This document shows positions 12,201-27,200 of a stretch of 64,000 nt of DNA, piece by piece. Source of the DNA: Archilochus colubris (Eukaryota > Chordata > Aves > Apodiformes > Trochilidae); NCBI GenBank assembly GCA_023079485.1, contig CM041084.1:100792467-100856466 (forward strand), in the 5' to 3' direction. The notes under the pieces were generated by a model that saw only the letters and a list, made by a program, of their open reading frames with translations, was not told the DNA's origin and made no database searches. The number at the start of each line of letters is the position of its first letter. Position 1 is the first letter of the stretch. The position numbers and the translations under genes were made by a program.

Positions 12201-15200
12201 CTTCCTCACTGCCAGAGAACTTGGAGACAACCTCTTGGCACTGAAGTTCATGGACCTTGAGCAAATGGCTTTAACTTCAGTTCTTTTTGCCTTTAGAAAG
12301 ATGTTTTCTTTTTGGATAACTATAAATAGATTTGATCAGCTCATAGAAAAATAAAGTTATTTAACCATTACTGTTAGAAAACCCGTACTTACTACATATC
12401 AAAAAAGTCCCAAACCCTTAAAACTCACAAGAGATATATAAGACAAAATTGATAATACCATTTTGGGGTGCCAATTTAATCCTATTGTTCTCAATGTCAG
12501 CATCTTGCTCTATAACAAGAGGTCTATTTAGTTCTAGGGGGCAACTAACCAATGTTTCACACACGTGACTGAATGGGAAATATTCAGTAAGGTTCCTAGT
12601 AGGAACAGATTATGGCTGCAAACCGAGATCGCTGATTGGAAAATGCTTCTCAAAAAATTGGGGTGTTTATATGATTGAAGGTGTCTATTGTAAAAGGAGG
12701 ATATAAATAAATAATGCAGCTTTCACAATTATTAGTGGACAAACACTGCCTTATCCATAGGAAGCTTGTTGCTGCTTTTTGTGAAACCATTTACAACAAA
12801 TCGCAACTGCAGCAAATATCCACGTTTCAGATTATGTTTTTATTAAATGTACCTTATATATTATGCAGAAAAGTTAAGTCTCCTCAGACAGAAAACTTTA
12901 AAAAATAGATCAGTTTTCCGTGCCTCTTATGAATGGAAGGAAATCATGTATCAAATATAGTCACCCATAATGAAGTGAAATGGCTGGTACTAAAGGAAAC
13001 AGAAAGTCATCCAGGATTTGGAATATAATGTTAGCATCTCATTTTTACTAGCACATTTTACTGGTCGTAATCTGGGCTATCTCAGCTTACTCTGTATTTA
13101 CATCCTTTGCACATAATCTGTACAAACACCTGGGTTAAATTCTCTCCTGGTAACTGACTGGGAAATGTGGAACAGAAATCCTCACCTCATCAGAATCAGA
13201 AGGGGAGAGAAAAACTACAAATTTTTCTGCTGAGAACTGGAAAAAATCCATAGAAAAGAAAGCAGGATTTTTGAAATGTAAGCATTTAGTATACATATAT
13301 CTAGACATGTAAGCATAAATTTATATTTTATACACTCACCCCCTTCCCATATACATCTATATGTATGAACCCAAGTACTTCTAAAAAACATTTTTGCCAT
13401 TTTTTTTTAAGGTAACTGATCCTACAGTAGACTGTCATGAATTTTGGTTCACTGGAGCTCTTGTTACAAACCAGATTACAGAGGAAAAATTGTATTTATT
13501 TCTGCTATTCTTTGCTTTATAGAAGAGTAACATTTAATCACTTCCATATGCCTTTTCATTCTCCAAACAAGACTGAAATAAAATTGGAATGCCCTCAAAT
13601 CCTAATGCCATAATAATGTATGAAGGCTTTGAAGGGTAAAATCTGGATCTGCTTTGAAAAAATATCTCTCTTGCTGGCTGGCTTGTTGGACAGACTGAAA
13701 TGAAGCCAAAACTCAAATAATTTAAAACTTTCATATAGGCAGTTTAACTTACCACCCAGTATAGGAAACCTACATATGAAGTCGTATCTCACAGCAGCTT
13801 CCTGTATATAGTTTGTGTGTAAGAAGTGAACAAGGCACAGTACAGTATATACAAAGAATATGACAGTAATTTAATTTGATAGAGCACAACCCTGCTGTGT
13901 AATCTCCCCAGAGAGGTTGGAAAAAATCGAGATTGTGTGAAATAATACTTCAAGTGTGTTCATGAAAATATGTAGATGAAAAGTGCAGGCCAAATGAGTT
14001 CCCTTCTGCACAATATGGCACTTTTCAAGGTGCTGAGTGCTTTTATCAAAAAGCACAAAGTCAGAGAGAGCTGGGGTGCTACTGCCTATCTTTGATGTAT
14101 TTCAGGTAATGCCACTTTTTCTTGTACAGTCATTTTTCACTGCTGTATGATTCCTAGGCCATCAACATACAGCAATCCCCAAAACTGCTCTTTGTGTGGC
14201 TGCCAGGATGTTGAGACTTCCTGCCTCAGAAAGCAAGACTAGCTTCCTTGAGGATCAGAAAATAGGTTTGGGATGAACTGTAAGAAAGTGCTGAAATCAG
14301 ATTTTAAAAAGACAAGTAGAAAAAAACAAAAATCTGGGAAAGTGATAGGCACCACTATGCCCAGGTTTTGGTTTTTTTTCCTATTTTGCCTCTGCCAAAG
14401 GCTTCCAGTTCCTGGAACCAAGTTAGTCTAGAGAAACAATTGCAAGCATTACTGTACTATACTGTCAGGTTATTTGGTACCAACTTGACTGTGTTCATAG
14501 CCCGCAAATAGCCTGTGAAAAAATGCAGTCCCCAAGGCTGCCAAACAATGAATGCGGGCCAGATTTCTCTCACTTGGAACATGAAATTGTAAAATCACAG
14601 AAGATAAATGAGAAATAAAATGACACTAAGGTTAAAATGACATAGAATAAGATCTTTATCTGAAGATCACTCAGTTTAGCAATTCTGGATTTCTGAAATA
14701 AATTAAAACAAAGATAAGACCACAGCAATTTTGAATGACAGAGATAAACTTAAAGGATCCCTCACTATTTAGTGGAGGAAAACTGCATTCAGTGTCAAGT
14801 CTGTGCTTTATATAGAAAATTAACAAATACAAAGCAATAGACCATATGTTCTGTGATTTATTGTTTCCCAGGAACCAATCTGACCTTCTACTGGCAGGAA
14901 AAGAAAGACTGATCTACACAAACCAGTATTTAATGTGCAGTGTTCCTTTGCGTGCGCTACGGTATTTTACAGAGGGTCTGTGGTCCAGGAGACAGAAAAC
15001 TGGCACAAGAATGTACCTTGACTCTGGAGGCAGATCCAGGCACTCGTAGAATTCCTTCCGTTTCTAAACCTGTTTCCTCAAGCTTGAGCAGCAACTGAAA
15101 AAAAAATAAATAAAAAAACACTGGAAAATACGCAGAATTGATTTGAAAATACTATTAACTTTTTTTCAGTCTAGGTATCCTTGAGACTAATTTGAAAAAG

Positions 15201-18200
15201 ATAAATTTTCTAGGTGATTTACTAATGAGAATAGGCCAGCTCATATAAGTAAACCTTCCTAATTTTTTAGTCCATATTCCTGGCCCTGAAATAAGGACTA
15301 TGCAGAAAACTGATAATACACTAGGCCCCTTTGTCCTTGATTGTAGACTTGGCACTGCATACTATACATAAGTGTACAAATAAAAGGGCAAATACAGTGG
15401 GTAAAACACAATGGTGTTTTGAGGGAAAATTAACCTCTGAGAAATGTTTAAGTCTTTCCCTGAGGAGCACAATGGAAAGGTCTATAGATAACATATGTTT
15501 CTGGGAACTGGGAATTGAGATTAGCAAATGATCCCAGTGTATTTTAGTTTGAAATTTTTGTGAATAGAAGAATAGGCTTTCCGCACTAATTCTCTATAAA
15601 AATATGTTTTGATTTAATATAATTTAGAATGAGGGGAAAAAAATTAAAATTTCCTAACATTTTTTCATACAGCTCTGGATTTTCACCAGCAGCTCTGTTT
15701 CCCGACTGTTGGATCCTTTTGATTCCCCACGGTATCTTGAGAGGGGAGCTGTGGAGCTGATTGCAAAGTCATGTAAATATTCGAGTCATGTCAGTCTTTC
15801 CCCTGACACTCCACACCACTTCCCCTTTCATCATTATTTACAGAGAAATTTGTTGTGGTTTTGAGTCCATGTAAATCTCTGTAATTGAGTGTTTGCTTAC
15901 TCGTTTTCAAGACAACCATGGATATCTTTGTGTTGCTACATAACTTACATAAGTAATGTTGTCTTATCATATAAACCTCAAGGAGAAGATGCCACTCCCA
16001 GTCTAGAAATAATGACTAAATAATACCTAAGGTTTAAATTAATCTGAAATTAAAACTCTTGTGACAAGTCATCTCTGGCACTTATTCATTTTGCATGGTT
16101 CTTTAGTTTAGTGACAAAGGCAAAAAAGAAAGCCACATGTTTTTTCCCCAAAGTTTCCTGTATGGTATCATATAATTACAAAATCTCAATGAGATCCCCA
16201 CCTCTTTTACACACAAAAGGAACAAAATTTGTCTCCTCATCACAAGGTTTTCAAGCCACAGCATAGAGAGATACCTTGCAGATAACTTCAAGTCTGTAAA
16301 GCCTGCATCTTCTCTTATTTGTTGACTGTTTGGAGTGTCAGTGCAAATGATGGAGAAACAAGTCTTAGTGGTTGAGGAGGTTGAGTTATACTTACTTTTT
16401 GAAAGATGAGGGGAACTTTTATTCCAGGAACCTTCTTTTGATCATTCTCCAGCAAGATGGTGAGAGGAACACCAAACAGACCATTTTCTTAAAAATAAAA
16501 GAACAGCAAACGTGAAAGAGAGAACACACAGCCTCGTGCCTGGCTCCTCAGCTATGCTGAGCAGTGCTCAGGTGGCTGCCATGGGGATGCCACAGAACAG
16601 GTACCTCGTCCCCGAACCCTCTCTGCACGGTTCCTCTTCAGCTCCACCCCCAGTGCATCGTAGAAGGCTGTTAGCTCGATGAGGGAGAGGTAGCGAATCT
16701 TCTTCATGTCTTCAGGAGAGAGGTCTCCAACTTCTGTCAGTCCAAACCGGCTTTTCCGAACAATGAATTTCTGCAGTAGGGATGAGTTGCGTTTTTATTC
16801 ACACAGAAACTACAGGATGTGACTTTCTGTTTTGAAAGCAATGCCCATACATGATAGGAAGTCATATAGAGTAGGTGGATAACACCAAAGGGCTGAACTA
16901 CAATCCCCCATATTGGCCTGGTTATATTGACATGACTTGCATTCATCTGAAACGTGAAATAGAGCTTCCTGTTCATCATGTTCCTTTGCAGTTTGACTGC
17001 TAAGCAGTGCTGGAGCAGAGCTCTTAACCTAAATGCCTGTGCTCCAGATGGGTAAAATGATCTACGTGCTACTTGAATATCCACCCAGTTTCAGCAGAAT
17101 ATAACATCTTGCTCTGCCTCTGTCTCCCCCAGAGCATCTTTGAATGCTGTGGAAGCAGCTGACACATTTCATCATGGGTATGATTGTGTAGCAGTCGTGT
17201 GTGTTTAATGAACCCATACCTGCTTTATATATGGCTATTCATTTTTGAGGGTATTATAGAAGAGTTCAAACTGAAGACCTGAGGAAAAGCCCAGAAGCCA
17301 AATCACTTAGTCCTGATGCCAACCTGCCAAGTTACTGGTACTTTTTATTACTCAAGGAGCATTTGGGCTTAGAAACAGGACTCCCAGCAGCTAAGAAATT
17401 ATTTACTCAAGTAGGCTTGAACTAAATGATACAAAGTAATCTGGGGGCATGTGAAGATGTCTACATATTTTAGAAACTGCAGTGTCATGGACCAGAGCCA
17501 GGAATGTTGTGTCATGACAGAAGCATTTGTACAATTGTCAAAAACAACATGTACCCATCTGGTTTTGACATGATCGTTAGACATAATAACCAAGTTACAG
17601 TAAAAACCATGCTTTCCAAAGGACTGTGGATCCTTGGTACTGTATATTTTTAAAATTTAATTGTAATTTAAATCAGTCATTGTTACTCAAAGGTATAAAT
17701 AAATAGCATTACAAATCATCTCCTCCCTTTAGGGAGCTGAGTAGAAACCCAGCCTTTAATGATGTCTTGTGTCTGGAATTACAGCCCAATCCTCCTTTTT
17801 TTAAACAAATTTGGACTCCATAGGTTTAACCCATCCTTAGATGAAGCCAATCAAACAGATTAAGAAAAAAGCAAAAGAAGCAAACAAAAAAAGAATTAAA
17901 CTTACAGCAAACTTCAAAAGTAAGAGAGGTCAAAGGACATGTAGGTCATGTATGTTAGGACTGCCTAAATCACATTGCACATGGTCTTTCAATAGGGGTT
18001 AATCATGACTGGGGGATAAAGAGTGTACTGCATGAAATAGCCAATTTACATGCTGTCTGGGGCATTTTAGGCCAGATTCTTCCCTCCTCACAATGCAGCA
18101 ATACCACTGCTACTCGTCTGTTGAGACTTAATAATGTAACAAAAACTACATGGAGGACAGTCTTCTGAAGACACATGAAATACTAAGGACTATCAATGCA

Positions 18201-21200
18201 TTTTAAGTCCAGTGATACAGAATTGCAAAAGCAGTCAAAGCACAATAAATCATCTTGAAAAATGAGAAATCACAGACTATGCATGTATTTTCTGAGGGGA
18301 CAGAGAAAAAATTACAAATACTCCAAAGCCAATAACAAAGGGTAGCTAAAGAGATTTTCTTTGGTGGCTGATTGACATTTAGGGTCACTATGATGTGATG
18401 CAGCATTCATGTAAGGCTTGGGGCTGTGCTTCTTTTTTCTGCCTTGTATCACAATTTTACAGTGATTTTTCTTACAAAGAGTGGAGTCACAATACACAGC
18501 ACTCAAAGAGGCTGTGCTACCATTAAATTAATTATCTAGCATTCTGGCTAACAATCACATCTGGTATTGCTTGACATGTGATTTCTATATGGTACTACAC
18601 AGTGTACTATGATGGGCCTGAAATCCTGGGCTTACTGACTCTTAGTTCTGCAATATCTTGGAGAAACTGCATGTAACCCTATGCAAGCAATCAAGCAATG
18701 ATGTTGAGCTGGCTCTTCTGGGAGCTGAAGAGGACATATTATTTTATCACATATAATGTGTATCTGTGCAGCTGAGCATATGCAATCCATGAAGCTGGTT
18801 ATCTTAAAAGGTGAGATCTGCCCTGAGAACCCACTAGCACTGGAGAACCCATTGCACAGTCTGCTTTCTGTCCCTGTTTGTCCACTTTTAGGAAGAGGGG
18901 ACAGTCCTTCAGCATGTAGGTGAGTGGTCGCTCTGTCTAACAGAAAAAAGAGTTTATTTTTGCTGGGGCCCATGACTGCTTGAGCCACTATAGGAAACAA
19001 CAAATACCACAAGTGGTAGAACATGAAGCAAGAGAAATGCCAATGTTTGTAAATGTTATTTACAAACTGACTGTCATGACCTGGTATAGTTCTCATGTGC
19101 TCTTCTGAGCACAAAATATTACATCCTGCATGCAGAATAGTTCATCTTTAGCACAATGCTGGCCTTTTCTAAGGCTTATTAATTATGCATCCATAGGTCC
19201 ATGGTATTCAATGCAGCATCTTCTTGACTGAGGTACTAAGTTTGCTACTGCAAGGAGCAAAGATGAACCTCTGGTTTGTAAAAATCCCCACCACTGGGAA
19301 AAAAAACCCTGACACAATAAAGCACAGGGATTTCACACAAATTGTAATCTACTTGGAGTCTTGCCCCTATTTTCAACAGGTTAGCTTACTTCTGTATCTC
19401 AGGTTCTTCTTGCTTGGTGGTGCCTGAGATGGACAAATGGGTAATTCTCAGAAAATTCAATGTCTGTGTGGACAGCAGCAATTTCCAATTAATTCAGTAA
19501 CTTAGGGCACTGTAACACTCAGCAAAACCTTCCAATTAATTTGCAACTATCTTGGTGGCAGCTGAAGCACAAACCTCCAGTTTTTAGTAATGGAAGTTGT
19601 GAGGGCTGATAGAAATAGAAAACTGACTTCCTTGACTTCAAGAAATAATTCCAGATAATGGCATGGCTGCTCAATGTTATGTCTGGCTGGATGATATGAT
19701 AAACTTCCCTTTAGCCATTCATGTAGTGTAATTGCACTGGATATTGATTGGAGGCAATCAGTACTGCTGCAGGACTTGCTTTCTCCCCTTCATCTGCAAA
19801 GCAATTTTAAATCCCTGTTTTAACAAAAGCAGATCATCTGTGGAGGAGTAAAATAGGAAAGCAGACCAGTAATAAAAGTGATTGCTAGTTTTAGTGCCAG
19901 TAACTGGTTCTTATTTCTATGTGTGGATGATAAAATAATTATGAATTGTGTATAGTTATGAGTTGTAATGTGTACAAGGGAAAAACAGGCATGAGTATCC
20001 AGTTTAGGTTTGGTGCCTCTCTGAGGATCAGTCACAAGCAGTGGGCAGGGACAGTGGGCAGGGGATAAATCAGACATAGCAAGGGAGTGCTCATGTATCT
20101 TAATGGACTCCAGTGTGCTGGAGATATAAAGCAGGAATTTACTGGGTTAAAGGAAACAATTGAAGAGATAGGTCAAGTACAAACTTACAGGCAAGGCAGA
20201 GTCTTCTTTTTTGAACCTTTGGTTTTTCGGCCATTCTTGGGTTTTTGGAAGGACCATAATGGATTCTGAGAAAGAGACCTCATAGGAGAGCTCTTCTGTT
20301 ACAGATGGGTTGCCTTTATCTAGGCCACAGTCTAGACAACTATTAGCTGAAAACAAGGGAAATATATATTTCAAAGCTGAATGCATGCTTATGTTCAGTA
20401 CATAGACATTAAAAATTGAACCAAGATGACAAAAACTTGAGAAAGTAATAAAGGAAGTGCTTCAAAAGTGATTTCAGTGTAAACCACAGCATGTTTCTGT
20501 TTTGTCTGGAGGAAATCACCCCCTAGAAATAAAATCCCTGTTTTAATTTTAGATTATTTAACTTGTTGCTTTTCATCAGAAAATGAAGTTGAAACTTCTT
20601 GTTTCTCAGAAATTATCAAGTTTTAATACTCCATCCTTCTCTACCCAAGCCAGCAAACTGTTGGCATTTGTCTCATGAACAACTAAAGATAAAAGTTCTT
20701 GACAGAAAAATGCTGCTAGTGCCATTCCTTAGGTCACTGTTGACTTATTTACAATAATAAGACATTGTGCATATATTCTATTTGCTCACATATTTCTCAC
20801 AACTGCTAGTTTTAGGTGTGTAGCACCAAAACAGGACTCAGTGTACAATCTTTCTGTTTGAAAAACACTGTATCTACTGTAATTTCTAGTATATGTTGTG
20901 AAATTGCTTATTGATGTAGTCTAAAATTTAGTCACCTATTAGTGGATGGCAGAGGAAAATATCTGAAACCAGTACAATCAAGTACAGAAATACCCTATTG
21001 TCATGTAGTCCAAAGTATGACAATATGCAGAAGTTCCAGTGTTGCCAGCTTTCATGACTGAGCTCTCAGATCTCAGGACAGTTTTATGTTTTCCCTTAAG
21101 GTCCAAGATTCAGGCTATTGAACAAAATCATAATTGTCACTGGAAGTAAAGTAAAATTTCAGCCCCCAGGACTGCAGAGAAGAGTTTACTAACATGAGTC

Positions 21201-24200
21201 ATGTGCATTCAAGAGCCACAGAAATCATAAAGTGAATTAAAAAGTATTACATATCTTATAAACATGCATGCCCCACAATGCAATTGCACTTGCAGATACA
21301 GGGACTTCAACATTTTTTGCAACAACCTCTGTTTTGCAAGCCTAGTTATAAGATAAAGTGTTATCAAGTGGCTTCTGGTTTCTGAACTGTGGTCTTAGAT
21401 GTTACCTAATGGCCAAACCATTTAAAATGTTTTCCATCTCTCTTTCCATCCTTGCATATGGCACCACAGAAGGTCCATGGTAGCCCTAGCCATTTGGTTC
21501 CCCATCTGTTCTAGTACAACTGCTTGCAGAGCAGAGGTATCAGCTGAGCAGTTTTTGCAGCCAAGGAAAATATCTACAGCTTTAAATACAAAGGTAAACA
21601 TCACGTTTAGAAACTTGATATCTTTTCAGTTAAGCCCTCAACAATGGTGATGGAAAGAGCTTTCAAAATAAAAGATGGACAATCCCATGGTAGGCTGCTC
21701 ACAGTTATCCAGACCCTGAGTAGAGCAGAGCTCTCATTTCCATTAGCACTGCCAGTCACTGTCAGGGCAAAGTGTTAAAGGGATGTTCAAAATAACATCA
21801 TTAGTAGATTAAAATAATGGGGCAGGAACAAAAAAATGATACATTTCTGATGCTACAGTTTCTGCAGTACTGGAGAAGAAATGTTAATACGTATATTTCT
21901 TGTAATGACTTGAAACAAGAAAATACACTGATGACATATTTTGGACAGTATTGTTAGAAATAAATCATACTATTTTAGATTCCTAGCCCTGCAACCATCA
22001 GTACATTTTAGGCACTGATGCCTCAAGGGCAACAGTCTGTGTCTGTACAACACTGGCCTTGAATGGGAAACTTTGGTTCCTGCATGACAATAAGCTGACA
22101 AGGATTTTAAGCCATACATGCAGCAAGGCCCCAGAAAAGGAGAGGGGACTAACCTCTGAACCATAAAAGAATCTTTCTGTCTATCATTTTTCTAGGAGGA
22201 AGTGAACACTGGTTACATGTTGGCATACTCACAGCTAACTGATTTCCAAAGTGGCTTCTGCCCAGGAAGCTGGATACCATTAGAAGGAACTGGTGACACT
22301 GGAACTGTCTCAAATGTGGGCTGATAGGCAAGGAAAAATGATCAGACTGCAGTGAAGGTAAACACCTATGGACAGAAACTGCTACAGTTCAGACAACAGC
22401 GAATCAGTCTCAGTTTACTCTCTTGCCAAGTTTAAACCTTTTGTGCTTCACCAGAGTACATTTTTCAATGCAGAGCCCGAGAATTAATCTTCCCCAGGCT
22501 GCACAAATTTGGATCATATTGAGATCAGCAATACTGCAGCTCACTGCAGCTAATGATTCCTGTCCTATATAATGTCTGAAATTAGCTAAGTAAATTGCTG
22601 TACATAATTGTACTAAGTGAAAGGTCCTTGTCACATTGTAATCCATCTTGATTTCAATAATTGTGCCCACAAATCTTTTTGAGGACTCTTTGACATGTGT
22701 CAAACATACACTGCTCCCGAACACCTGCCATAAACCAGGCTGTTCAACACCTTTGGGATTTGGGGACCAGCAAATTATTAATGGATGGATGTTTTCCATC
22801 CGATAGCCATAGGTTACATACATTTTATTAATGAACTTTGAAAACGATTTTAGCGGGAAAAAAAAGACCTTTTCAATAGTGATATTGATTTCTTTGCACT
22901 CTAGAAATCATTTTACAGTGTGTGAAAACTGGGGCAGCATGTGTGGCACAGCACAGAAGGGGCTCCAAAGCCCAGGGCGTGACTTTCAAGAACTATCACC
23001 TCGTCTTGGTAGATGAGTTTTGCCTTTGTTCTCAGCAGTTTTGGAACCCATCAAAAGACAAATATGAGTGTTTGTGTGTCCACAGGGCTGTAGCAGCTCA
23101 TCCTCATGCTCTTGGGTTAAACAAAAAAAACAATAAACAGACAAGTATTTAAAAATGCTCTGAAGGGTACTCAGTGAAAATAACTACAGTGGCCCAAACC
23201 AGGCTTGTCTTCTGCTGTCCTTTGTATTCTAGTGAATACAAAGCAGCCCCTCCTTTCTCTAACCTGAAATTTCGCCCCTCTTGAGCCTGCAGGAGCAGCC
23301 CCAGCTTTCCAGCTGAACCTGCAGTTGAGGGGCCTGATAAGCCCTCAACAACCGCTCTTTAAATTGCTCTTTCAATTGCTAAATCGCCTGTTTATCAACA
23401 GGCAACAATGCCTCAGGGCAGAAATTCTGTCTTTCCTATTTGTAGCCAATGCACAGGAGTAGCATTCAGGCTGCTAAAAAATGTCATATATTTAAAAGAC
23501 AGCAGCTCTTCCAATTGGAAGCCTGAAATAACGTTGCAGCTGTTTTATCCTGCCTTGCCCTCTAAGCCATTTGGTCAACAAAGTCAAATATAACATGAAT
23601 AAAGTCCCTCCTGAGAGAGTCTATTCAATGGGCCACTAAGTTGATAGCAAACAGGATCTGAGTCACATGGACTTCCTCTGCCAGAAGACTGTAAGGACCA
23701 TTGATTTTTTTTAAAAGAAGAACTGTAGGATGCTTTTGTGATAAAATCCCATAACATTTACACAAAATAGGACATTAAAAAATGGGGTAAATTTCAGGGG
23801 GAAGTATGGAAGTGGAGGGGATGGTTAAACTTGCCTTAGGAATTTGGCAAAATCAAACATAAAAGTAGCCATCCTGCTGGTTAAGATCCAGATGGACAAA
23901 TTAATGGTAAACATTAGCATCTGGCTCATCTCCTTTCACTGCCCAAAACGCCTGACCTGGAGAACAGTACCCAGAATAGATGTACAGTGAATCAAGTTTA
24001 TTAAGATTAAAAAATCCTCCCCATCTTGTTACACAGGTGAAATCAATAGTGAAGTGCAGTGACCACGTTTGGCAAACCAGGGTGGGGCTGGCAGAGGGGA
24101 GGTGACAGCACAACCCAACATCGCCCCCAGCACTGCCTGCAGCACCCGGTGTGTGTCAGGCAGTGAGCATCGAGAATGCTGAACAGGGGGATGCTATCAG

Positions 24201-27200
24201 GGAAGTCAAAAAATGCCATCATGCTCCTGGTTTCCTTTCCCAGCCTCCACAGGGAATGTGTATAAAGAAGCCTAATCTATGTCTTCTTAGTGAAAATCTC
24301 TTCTAAAAGGATCAACACCTCTCCCACTTTTTTTTTTTTTTTTTTTTTTTTTCCAGATCTTAGGATAATATGATAAAATAAAGAGTGAGAATAAAACCTT
24401 TTTAATGCATCAACTTTAAAAACCCCTATTGTTTCTTTAGTAAAACATTGGAAAATCATGCCTTCAGGAAAGGCCAAGAGTCAAATTTTGTCTTTAACTA
24501 AACTGGGACATTTTTATTCATTTGCCTGAGACTCCAGTGAAGGCAAGACTTCACACATTCTGATTTCTGACTGAAAGTGATTCATTAGATGGTTCTCATT
24601 ACCCAAAATTAAAATGAGGCCAGTGTTTAGTGGCACAATGCACACAGGAATTTCCAATGGGAAGAAGGAACCAGAAGAGCAAGGAAAAGATGGAAATGAG
24701 GCAGATAGCTCTTTAGTAGCTGTCCTTATTGTAGAAGATGTAAAAACAAATTACTGGAGCACCAAAGTGACCAAATTCTATTATCAGCCCTTCAGCTAAG
24801 GGAAATAAAGGCTTTATAGCTCAGGTCAGGATACAAGTTGCCCATGCTTTGGATATATTCATGTTTCCACGCACTGTCATTGCAAATGCCTTTTCATACA
24901 ATTAGTGCTGGATTAGTTAATGATTTTTCTTTGATTAGGACATGATTTTCTCATGCATTGCTCAAGTAAAATGCTCCTAAAACTCTTGGGAAACCTAGCT
25001 GATCACAAGGTACAGAGTTGGGCTGTTAATGACCATGATGCTTCATCTCTTCCCTCCACTAATAAAGTCAGTGTTCCCCACATTTGTACTCTGCCGTTAA
25101 TTTTTCTAGGCTTTGAGTAGAGCCACTACTAGCAGAGCCAATAGCTTCTGATGGAAGCAGCAGGGTACAAGCATTAAGGAAAATCAGGCCACTGTGATCA
25201 ATAAAACATTCAGCTTAAATCTCCATCTGCACGTAATCATGCATCATGCATTAAATCTGTGTGCAGGTCTATCTTGGGGCAGACTGCTCCTCTGAAGCAA
25301 AGCTCTTGAAGGGGTGAGGTACAAGGTATGGCAGGTTCTGCATTTTGCCCTCAGAGATTGTGGCACATTTCCATGGTGTGCAACAGAAAACTACTCAGCA
25401 AAAAGGAGATACACGCCGAACAAAAAAAAAAAAAAAAAAAAAAAGAAACAAGGCTTCATTTCCTTTCAGCCCACTTGGGCTGTTGAGTGAACAATCGTAC
25501 CCTGAGGAAATGGACCTCAGAGTGGGACGAGGGAAAAGCACCCTTCACTCCATGTTGGCTTACACAGAGGCTGGGCACCAAACAGTAAAAGCAAAACTTC
25601 TAACAAGCAGGGTTGTTTTTTTTCAGAAAAAAAAACCTAGGCCAAATCTCTTCTCTCACCTCCCCAGTGACAACTATTTATGTCTCTTCAGTGGTCCTCT
25701 AAATCTCATCTCAGGTGACCCTAGTGAGATAATCACCTTTTCTCTCTCATTAGCCACAGAAGAGAGTAATTAATCCTGTGACCCATCCTTCCAGGCTCCT
25801 GCAATATTTAGGTTGTTGGGAAGAGGGTGTAAATCCATCCTCTTAATGGGGAGGATTACAGAGTTATGTGAAGCAACCCGACCTGTTTTGTTATTTGCAA
25901 AATATTTACTCCTTCCATTCCCAACTAAAAAGCAGGAAGGATGGGAAAATAAAACCTATTGCATGTCATTTCAAGCAGCCTTTTTGCCAGCCTGTCTTTA
26001 GCAGCTGTGCTGAAAAGATTTGCCCCTCCCTGTCCCCTGTTGCTCTGCTTTTTTCACTAGGTTGTTTTTAATGTGGGTCACTTTCCCAAGCTGATTCATC
26101 ACAGTGATTCACTGACAGCTGTAATGTCATGCCCAAAGAGGCAGCAGAGGATGGGGACAGCTTTGGGTGTTATCTCCCTTACTGAGTCAGTTGGGAAACC
26201 CTCAGCTTGGGGCAAAACGCTCCCCTGGCAGAGAATCTGTCCCTGAGGAGTTGATAATTAGGGCAAAGTTTCTAAATCCCAAAATAAGCAGCTGAGATAG
26301 AAGCAATGGTCAGTGGAAAAGCCTTAGGGGTGTTTGAAACCTTATAAGCTTTTAGAAATCCCATCTGTTCCTCAGCCCATGGGAGGGAGGTGATGGTGTT
26401 CTCTGCAGCTGTACTTGTGTATCTGTGTTTGGCATTCAGGTAAGACCACTGCATATTTTTAGGGGAAGAATTAGAAGTCTTAGTTACTTTTTGAGGCTTA
26501 TCTTTTCAGACTTTCACAATGCAGAAATAGTAAGCAAGCCAAATTTCAGAGGAGGTAATTTGCAGGGCAAAGGGTCTGAAGCTCCCAATTCCCTTAGCAA
26601 GTGAGAAATAGAAGTAAAGCAGGTCAAAATCAGATCAATAATATGCCCATCTGTGAGAATGAGCACAATACTTATTTGGCTGATTGAAATTCATTAGGAA
26701 ATCTAACTTTTATTATATTTTTTTAAAAAATTAAACGTTAAGGCTTACAAATACTTGAAATGAGAGAAATGTGCTGATCCAATAAGAAATGCCCTCAGCT
26801 TTTTACTCTTCATGCAAACATGCCTGATGATTTCTCATGCAAGAAATCTGCCCACAAGAAACTACTGGATGCTTCTGGATATATCTGTGGGATATGTGCA
26901 AAAGTTTCAAAAAAAGCCCAGATACTAAAACTGGACACAAGTTAACTCCCTAACCACCATGTCTCAGTAATTTTAATATAACTATGCAACTGCAATTTTG
27001 TTGCCCAATTTTTTGTTTTAAATTCATCCAGGATGCCAAGCCTTGAGAAGAAGGCAAGGCAATACAAAAGCATTTCATAATGCAAAAGAGTTTCTTGGAA
27101 TTTTGTAACGGCAAGAATATGATATTACATTTCAAAGGTGAGTTTGTGAGCCTATTGGTGAATCCCATTTAAGATATCATATGTGACATATGCAAAGTCA

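Noticed and set aside
18632..19114. 160-codon minus-strand open frame
   Set aside because: It is intronic, with Cys/His-rich, irregular composition, no recognisable domain, and no splice sites joining it to ARHGAP28.
22410..22823. 137-codon minus-strand open frame considered as the missing linker exon between B and C
   Set aside because: Its sequence shows no similarity to the expected Ser/Asp/Thr-rich linker, and I saw no matching splice sites in phase 0.
23281..23340. Exon-like segment between CAACTGCAG and TTTCAG|GTTAGAG on the minus strand
   Set aside because: The peptide does not resemble ARHGAP28, the donor is weak, and the boundaries do not fit phase 0 on both sides.
25345..25773. 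142-codon plus-strand open frame with a Lys run
   Set aside because: The Lys run is a 23-A tract. No domain, no splicing support and no retrocopy features were seen.
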